DNA of 64,000 nt, from assembly GCA_033085395.1 (NCBI GenBank), contig JANQBS010000077.1:105238-169237 (forward strand). The letters run 5' to 3'. The DNA comes from Xanthoparmelia taractica. Taxonomy: Eukaryota > Ascomycota > Lecanoromycetes > Lecanorales > Parmeliaceae. The position numbers were made by a program, and so were the translations under genes. The notes below the pieces were generated by a model. It was given only the letters and a program-made list of their open reading frames with translations, did no database searches and had not been told where the DNA came from. Below are positions 58,101-64,000 of this stretch, one piece after another; within the stretch, counting starts at the first letter, position 1; every line of letters starts with the position of its first letter.

Positions 58101-60360
58101 ATCGCTCGATTTATTTATAGTAAATCGAGAAAGTTCTTAATAAGCAACGACGTAAAAATTGATATTAATTATCGTAATATCGTCTTTTTTTTCTCTCTCG
58201 TTTATTAACTTACGCGATTAAAATATAGAAATCTTCTAAGATTAGTAAAATAAGAGACTTATCGAAATCGATCGTCTAGTATATTTTATATCTTAACTTC
58301 TATTCTTTTAATTCTAATCGCTTTCTAAAATTATATTATTATATACTCTATTATATCGTATATAAAGAAGTTATATAGTATATTAAATATCTAAGCGGTG
58401 TGAATATTAAATAGATAATATTTTTAATTAAAGTTCGAGATATTATACGTGTTTATTTCTAACGAAATATACGATTTATATCGTTATCTAAAAAATCGCA
58501 ATTTCGTTAAGTTATAGATATAAATTTTATAACTTACATATAGATTCTCGCGCTCGTCGAGAGCGATCTTATAAATAAAGTAATAACGATTATTCTTAAC
58601 GAAGATGATAAGTATCTATTTCTTATAGTCACTTATTATAATAGTTAAAATAAGATAATATCTTCGAATAACGCTATTCGCGTATATTAGATTAATCTTT
58701 ATCTTAGAGTACTTCTTTAGCGCTAGCAATATTAGTATTAACGCAAAATACGCAAAGCGGCGTTAATAGTAATTTACGTCTTAATATATAGCTTATTACG
58801 TAGTAATAGATCTCTACTCTAGCACGCTTATAAATAATAAGTATAAATTTTAATAATATTAATCTCGAACGCCGAGAAGCGCGTTGCGTCTTACGATTAA
58901 GATTATTTATAATAATATAGATCGATTATATCTACTAATTCTCGTGTGTCTAAGATAAATATATTTTATTCTTTATTAATATAATTAAAATAATAATAGC
59001 GTTAAAGGAGAGCTAATTTTATATCTTTTACTATTAATTTGTAATGTGTATTTCGCTAAAGATTAACTCTTTATTCACATTTCGTTATCGAATCGAAGTA
59101 TATATTATATTAGAGATAAAAGAAATATAATTAATTATAAAGTCTATTAAGTTTATTATATTGAGATAAAGAATATTATATTTAATAGCTAATAGCCCCT
59201 TTTCGAATAAAGGTAATTCGATCTGGAAGCGTTTTCACTGCTCGATTAAGATAATCTTTTTAATTATATATATCTTCTCTTTTAGTGTAATCGCATTATT
59301 AAAATTAATAATATCGTGAAACGATCTTAAATGGATATCTTTTAAAAACTTATCTATAGCATTATTTAATAACTTAAATTTATATATTTAATTAATTAAA
59401 GCGTAGTTAGTCTTAGACTCGAATAATTATTACGCTACGTTAAGATCTTCTAGCGATAAGACTATAATCTTATTTATCTTCTTTTTTATAAATTTATCTA
59501 TATTACGAGCTTTAGAATATATTTTTACATTAATTATAATAAGTGAGAAAGAGCTATAAGATCTCTACGATAGAATAGTGTTAATCGCGCTATCGAGTGT
59601 ATCGATTAATACGTAAGTCGAGTTAATATCACGCTCGTAGATCGAGAGATTATTAACTTCATCTATATTTAGAGTAAATATTAAATTAATTAATACTTTA
59701 GCCGTAATTAATATTATTCTTTATATATTAAAAATATCTTTATTATTATTCTCGAGATTTATATTAGTATTAAGTATATCTCGAAATATATCGTTATTAA
59801 AAGCGTTAACGATATTAGCGTTAGCTAAGAATATATTTACTTATTATCTAAGATCGACAAGCTCTTAGCGAGATCGCTACTTAATAAGATCGAAAGTCTT
59901 CTCTCGCTTATTATTTAATATCTATTTATAAATAATAGTCTACGTAGATATAGAAAAGCTACTATAATTATATATTTCTATTTATTCGATATTACGCTTT
60001 TTACATTTAATTAAATAACGCCCGAGCTTATTATTACTAATATATTACTTTTTATAAAAAAGACATTAACGATCTATTATTATTAAAGAGTATTTTAGTC
60101 GCGTTTCTATATTATTATAATAATTAACGCTAACGCTTAAAGTAATTTAAGCTTATTAAGATAATTTTTATTAAATAAACTTATTAATTATAGCGTAAGC
60201 GACGGCTAATTATAAAGAAGTTTTTAAATTATTTTAATATATTTGAAATTAATTAAGACGAGCTTTAATCTACTTATAAGTTCTATTAATTTACTTTATT
60301 TTTATTTTTATTTCTTAATTTCTTCACGTCGACGATATAGACTAGATTTTAAGTTATAAG

Positions 60361-60635
60361 TACGGGTCGGAAAGGTGTGGTATCTGTTGAACATAGTCGT
60401 TTTCAACTTTTTTTCAACTTTTTCTAAAAAATTATATCTTTTTAATCTATTTATAGAATTTTATAATTATATAAGCGTTCGCTTAAGCTTTTTACGTATT
60501 TTTAGAATATAAAAAATATTACGTAATATATTTATTAAAAACCCAATGGAAGTATGGGATATCCCATACCTTTCGATATGATATTCGAAAAACTGGTCCC
60601 ATACCATCAAATATACCACACCTTTCCGACCCGTA
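60361..60635. mobile_element. hAT-like MITE, copy 2 (275 bp)
   Basis: Very similar to copy 1 over its whole length, same orientation, ending CACACCTTTCCGACCCGTA. It is flanked by an exact 8-bp duplication GTTATAAG at 60353-60360 and 60636-60643. A short minus-strand frame overlapping it (60467-60652) is composition only. Confidence 0.88.
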
Positions 60636-63600
60636 GTTATAAGATTATACAAGATTTTATAATAATATATTATTTAGAACGTACGTAGATAGTTGTATCT
60701 TAGTCTAGAATAAATTTAAAAATTTCGCTAAATTAAATATAGAAGTCTTAAGAGCGTATTTTAATTAATATATTCTCTTATATTAATCGCCGATACCTTA
60801 ATATAGGGTTGTTTATTATATTTATTCGCCTTTCTTATTTCGAAGAAGTTCTCATCTTTTATCTCTTTTAATTCGCGAAGCCTTACGTTTTTTAATTCGT
60901 CGAAGCCCTCGTTAAGTTATTATTAAGCGTAGCTCGCGTATCGTCAAGAATCGTTCTATTAGTCTAAGTCTTCGTCGCTCTTCTTATCTATATATCTTAA
61001 ATATTATACTTTAAAATTAGATTCTTCGCGTTTCGAGATATATTAAATTTCTAAAACTTAATATCTTATTCTTAGATAACTTAAATTCGTTTTATAATTA
61101 AGAAAAGATTTATTAATTTAAATATACGTATTAAATCTCGTTAACTATTAATAATTATAAGCTTTTTTATCTACGCTAAGAAATAATAAGAATTACGAGA
61201 AAATTAGATAGACTTAGTTCATAAATATTATTTATATAGTCTAGGTATTTAAGCGAGAATAATATTAAAAAGAGAGTCGTGATACTCGACTTAAAAAAAT
61301 TTATAAAGATATTATATTTATATTATAAATTATAGATATTAAGAGATAATAATTTATATAAATCGTTTAATAGTTAGCGTTAGTGTTAAAAAGATAATAT
61401 TTAATAATTTAATGCGATAACGCGTAGAAGTGAAATTAATAAAGACTTAATATTTATAAGATAGTTTTAGTAGCGAGAAACGAGAACGGCGAAAGACGCG
61501 AAGTCGATTATAAAAATTATAGTTATAAGTAGTTTAAGAGAGAAGCGATCTTTAATTTTAAAGAGACGTAATAAACTTAATTAAAGTAGCTAATTATAGT
61601 AATTATATGAATATTTAGAATAAGATACGTAGAAGTCGTAATAGCGACTTAAGAGAAAAATTATAAAGTTAATCGTAAAAGAGTCGTATATATATTTATA
61701 TTAAAATATATAGAAATCGTGATATTAACTTAAGAGGGTTATAAAGTTAATTATAAAAGTATCGAATATATATTAAAGATAAGGGCGACTAACGCGACGC
61801 TCTATATTGTCGAGCGAATTCGAAATTTAGATATATATTAATAGTAATAAAGATAATAGTAATATTTCTATAAATATTTATCGAAAGAGATAGTAATAGA
61901 TAAAAGTTTAATTATAATCGAGATACTAAGAATTTATTTTATATTTCTTATTTTTCTCGCGATTAAGAACGAAGCTCTCTTCTTTTTCTTCGTTATCGCG
62001 TCTTCGTAAATTATTTTTAATCTTATCTTAATAATATTCTTTTATTCTTATATCTTCTAAATAATAATATTAAAGCTTTTAATAATAGATAAGTTATTTT
62101 TTTATTAATATCTCGCTTTAGCGAATTAGACTTAATATTATTAATCTTTATATCGCGTCTTATCTTCGCTTTCTTAATCTTTATATTTATCTTAAATATT
62201 TTTTCTTTTTTATTATTTTTCTCTAACGCCGTTATCTTATCTAAAAAGCTAATTATATTTAAAGTCTTCTATATTATAATCTTTCAATTTTTCTTTTAAA
62301 ATATATTAGATATTAGCGACGACTCGTATAATAAACGTATTATATATATGAAATTATTAACTTTATAGCCCTCTTAATCAAATAATATATATAATTCTCT
62401 TTATTAATCGTAATAATATTCTCGATCTTTAATCTTAGTTACGTATCTCGTCGCGTTAATATTCTCGATATTAATTTAGACTTTATATAAACGACTTAGA
62501 GAATTACGAGTCGCTTATATTATGCTCTTTTTATTAAATTCTATAAATTACGTCTAAAGATCTTTTAGCTTCTTAATAATTAAGAAATAATTAATTATAA
62601 AATTATTTAAATAATAAAAATTTAATAAATCTTTAGAGCGCTCGAGATCGAATATAAATAGAGAATAATAAGCGATCGATTTTATCGAAATAATGCTATG
62701 CGAATTAATAAATACGATCTTAACGATCTCGCTAATATACTCGATTAAGTTATATACTACGTATTTAACAATTAGATTAATCTTATCTATCGATACTTTA
62801 AGCGCTTTAATAACGCGAGTCGATATCGTAGAATCGCTAAATATATCTTTATTTTCTTTAATATTAGTCTTAATAGACTTATCGATCTTAATAAATTTAT
62901 TAATCTTAATAAACTTCTTAGTCTTAATAAATCTTTCGATTAATAAATTACTCGAAATCTTAGCAATCTTCTTTTCTAATTTCGTAATTATAATATTTAT
63001 CTTCTTAATAATAGCATTTATCTTCTAATTATCTTTCTCGTTAATTATTTTCTTTATAATCTTATCTTTTTTATTTCTTTTATTCTTCTTTACTTTATTC
63101 TTCTCTTCTATATTATAATAACTTTTATTTATCTCGCTAATATTATTATAATTATTATCGACTTTAATAGTCTTCTTATTAATACTTTCGTATAGTTTAT
63201 TAATATTATTGTAATTACTTATAATAACGTTAGTCTCTGCGATTATCTTAGTAGCGAGATCTTAATAGGCTAACTTATTTATAAATATAATATCGTATTC
63301 TTTAGATATATTTATTTCGAAATTTAGCTTATTTATTACTTTAGAAATCGAGAGTGAGATCGAAGTCTTTATTTTATGCTTTTTGTTAATAGCTAAAGAG
63401 CGAAGATTAGATTTTATAATATTAATTAATTATTAAGTTATTATAAAAGAGATTTTTTATCTTTATATTAACTCGCGTATTATTAAACGATCTTAATGAT
63501 CGCGAAATATAGAAGTATTAACGTTAATAGGTGCGAATTTTTAATCGAAAATTAATTTATTACTCGTAGCGCGATACACTAAAAGACGATTCGTATCTAA

Positions 63601-63904
63601 GACTTCGATATTAAAATCGACTTTATTATCGATATTCGCGACCTCGATATCACGAATTCACGATTATTAATATCGTTAATATCTTTAATTAAGATATTAA
63701 TATTAATAAAATCGAGTGAAGTTATAAACTCGTCGTTATAGTTATTATTTAGATATCGATTTATAAATTAATTAATAGCTATCTAATTAGTAATCTTCGC
63801 TACTAGATTATTATACTTCGCTATTAATAAGAACTTCGCTTATATATCGATTATATTTAACTACGATTAAATTAGCGATTAAATCTTATTTTTAATCTCG
63901 TAAT

Positions 63905-64000
63905 TACGGGTCGAAAAGATATAATATCTATTAAATATAGTCGTTTTCAACTTTTTTTCAACTTTTTTTAAAAAATTATATCTTTTTAATCTATTTATAG
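63905..64000. mobile_element. hAT-like MITE, copy 3 (cut by window end, partly RIP-mutated)
   Basis: The first 96 bp match copies 1 and 2. The terminal repeat carries transitions only: TCGGAAAGGTGTGGTATC has become TCGAAAAGATATAATATC, and TTGAACATAG has become TTAAATATAG. All are G to A or C to T. The right end lies outside the window. Confidence 0.8.

Larger units (their letters stand above)
53225..64000. repeat. RIP-degraded AT-rich repeat block
   Basis: Nearly 11 kb made mostly of A and T, with no plausible gene. CpG survives (many CGCG, TCGA and GCG words) while CpA and TpG are scarce, which is the footprint of repeat-induced point mutation (C to T, mainly at CpA on either strand) rather than of CpG methylation decay. 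The original elements cannot be identified by eye. Short open frames here, such as a Leu/Ile/Ser-rich one at 62693-63028, reflect composition. The block runs off the window. Confidence 0.88.

Noticed and set aside
60467..60652. 61-codon minus-strand frame
   Set aside because: It lies within MITE copy 2 and its flank and has no coding features.
62693..63028. 111-codon hydrophobic frame in the AT block
   Set aside because: Composed of Leu, Ile, Ser, Asn and Thr as expected from RIP-mutated AT-rich DNA.

Overview
The window comes from a filamentous ascomycete (Pezizomycotina-type) genome. The genes are split by short GT-AG introns (about 50-150 nt) with CTRAY-like branch points. Fungal orthologues are easy to recognise, and the right end is an AT-rich block with the marks of repeat-induced point mutation (RIP). 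I cannot name the genus or class from sequence alone. I rebuilt spliced reading frames by hand; each model called below as an intact gene sums to a whole number of codons.

Layout. 1-2.6 kb holds nothing I can assign. 2.6-31.5 kb is a dense housekeeping stretch: leo1 (Paf1 complex), a Mob2-type NDR-kinase activator, the rhomboid protease pcp1, a small coiled-coil protein, verprolin (vrp1), a mitochondrial membrane protein, a CHORD-CS cochaperone, an F-box/Cys-rich protein, an HpcH/HpaI aldolase, a glutaredoxin-like protein, lsm8, emc5, msh5, hsp78 and elongation factor 1-beta. 31.5-35.7 kb is gene-poor. Then come a bZIP factor, the four-RRM nucleolar protein nop4, a cytochrome-b5-like (MAPR) protein, a mariner-type MITE and a decayed secreted agmatinase. 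Next is a head-to-head pair of LOV-domain photoreceptor genes at 44.2-49.8 kb, followed by a decayed DUF3405 gene. From about 53.2 kb to the end the sequence is RIP-degraded repeat DNA holding three copies of a 275-bp MITE.

How the genes relate. Seven neighbouring pairs are divergent: leo1/mob2, pcp1/coiled-coil, vrp1/mito protein, chord/F-box, grx-like/lsm8, hsp78/EF1B and LOV-PAS/RGS-LOV. The first six share intergenic regions of only 255-515 bp. Most of the genes have unrelated cellular roles. The exception is the photoreceptor pair: one gene joins an RGS domain to a LOV domain (BcLOV4-like architecture) and the other carries a LOV domain followed by a second PAS domain. They share a 954-bp intergenic region that contains a GATC pair resembling a light-response element.

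The most notable observations are the LOV gene pair; a 7-nt micro-exon behind a GC-AG intron in msh5 that encodes a conserved Gly-Gly-Arg; two multi-lesion pseudogenes (agmatinase with a 14-nt micro-exon, and DUF3405); and hAT-like MITEs with exact 8-bp target-site duplications sitting nearly unmutated inside RIP-degraded DNA. No tRNA, rRNA or CRISPR array was seen.
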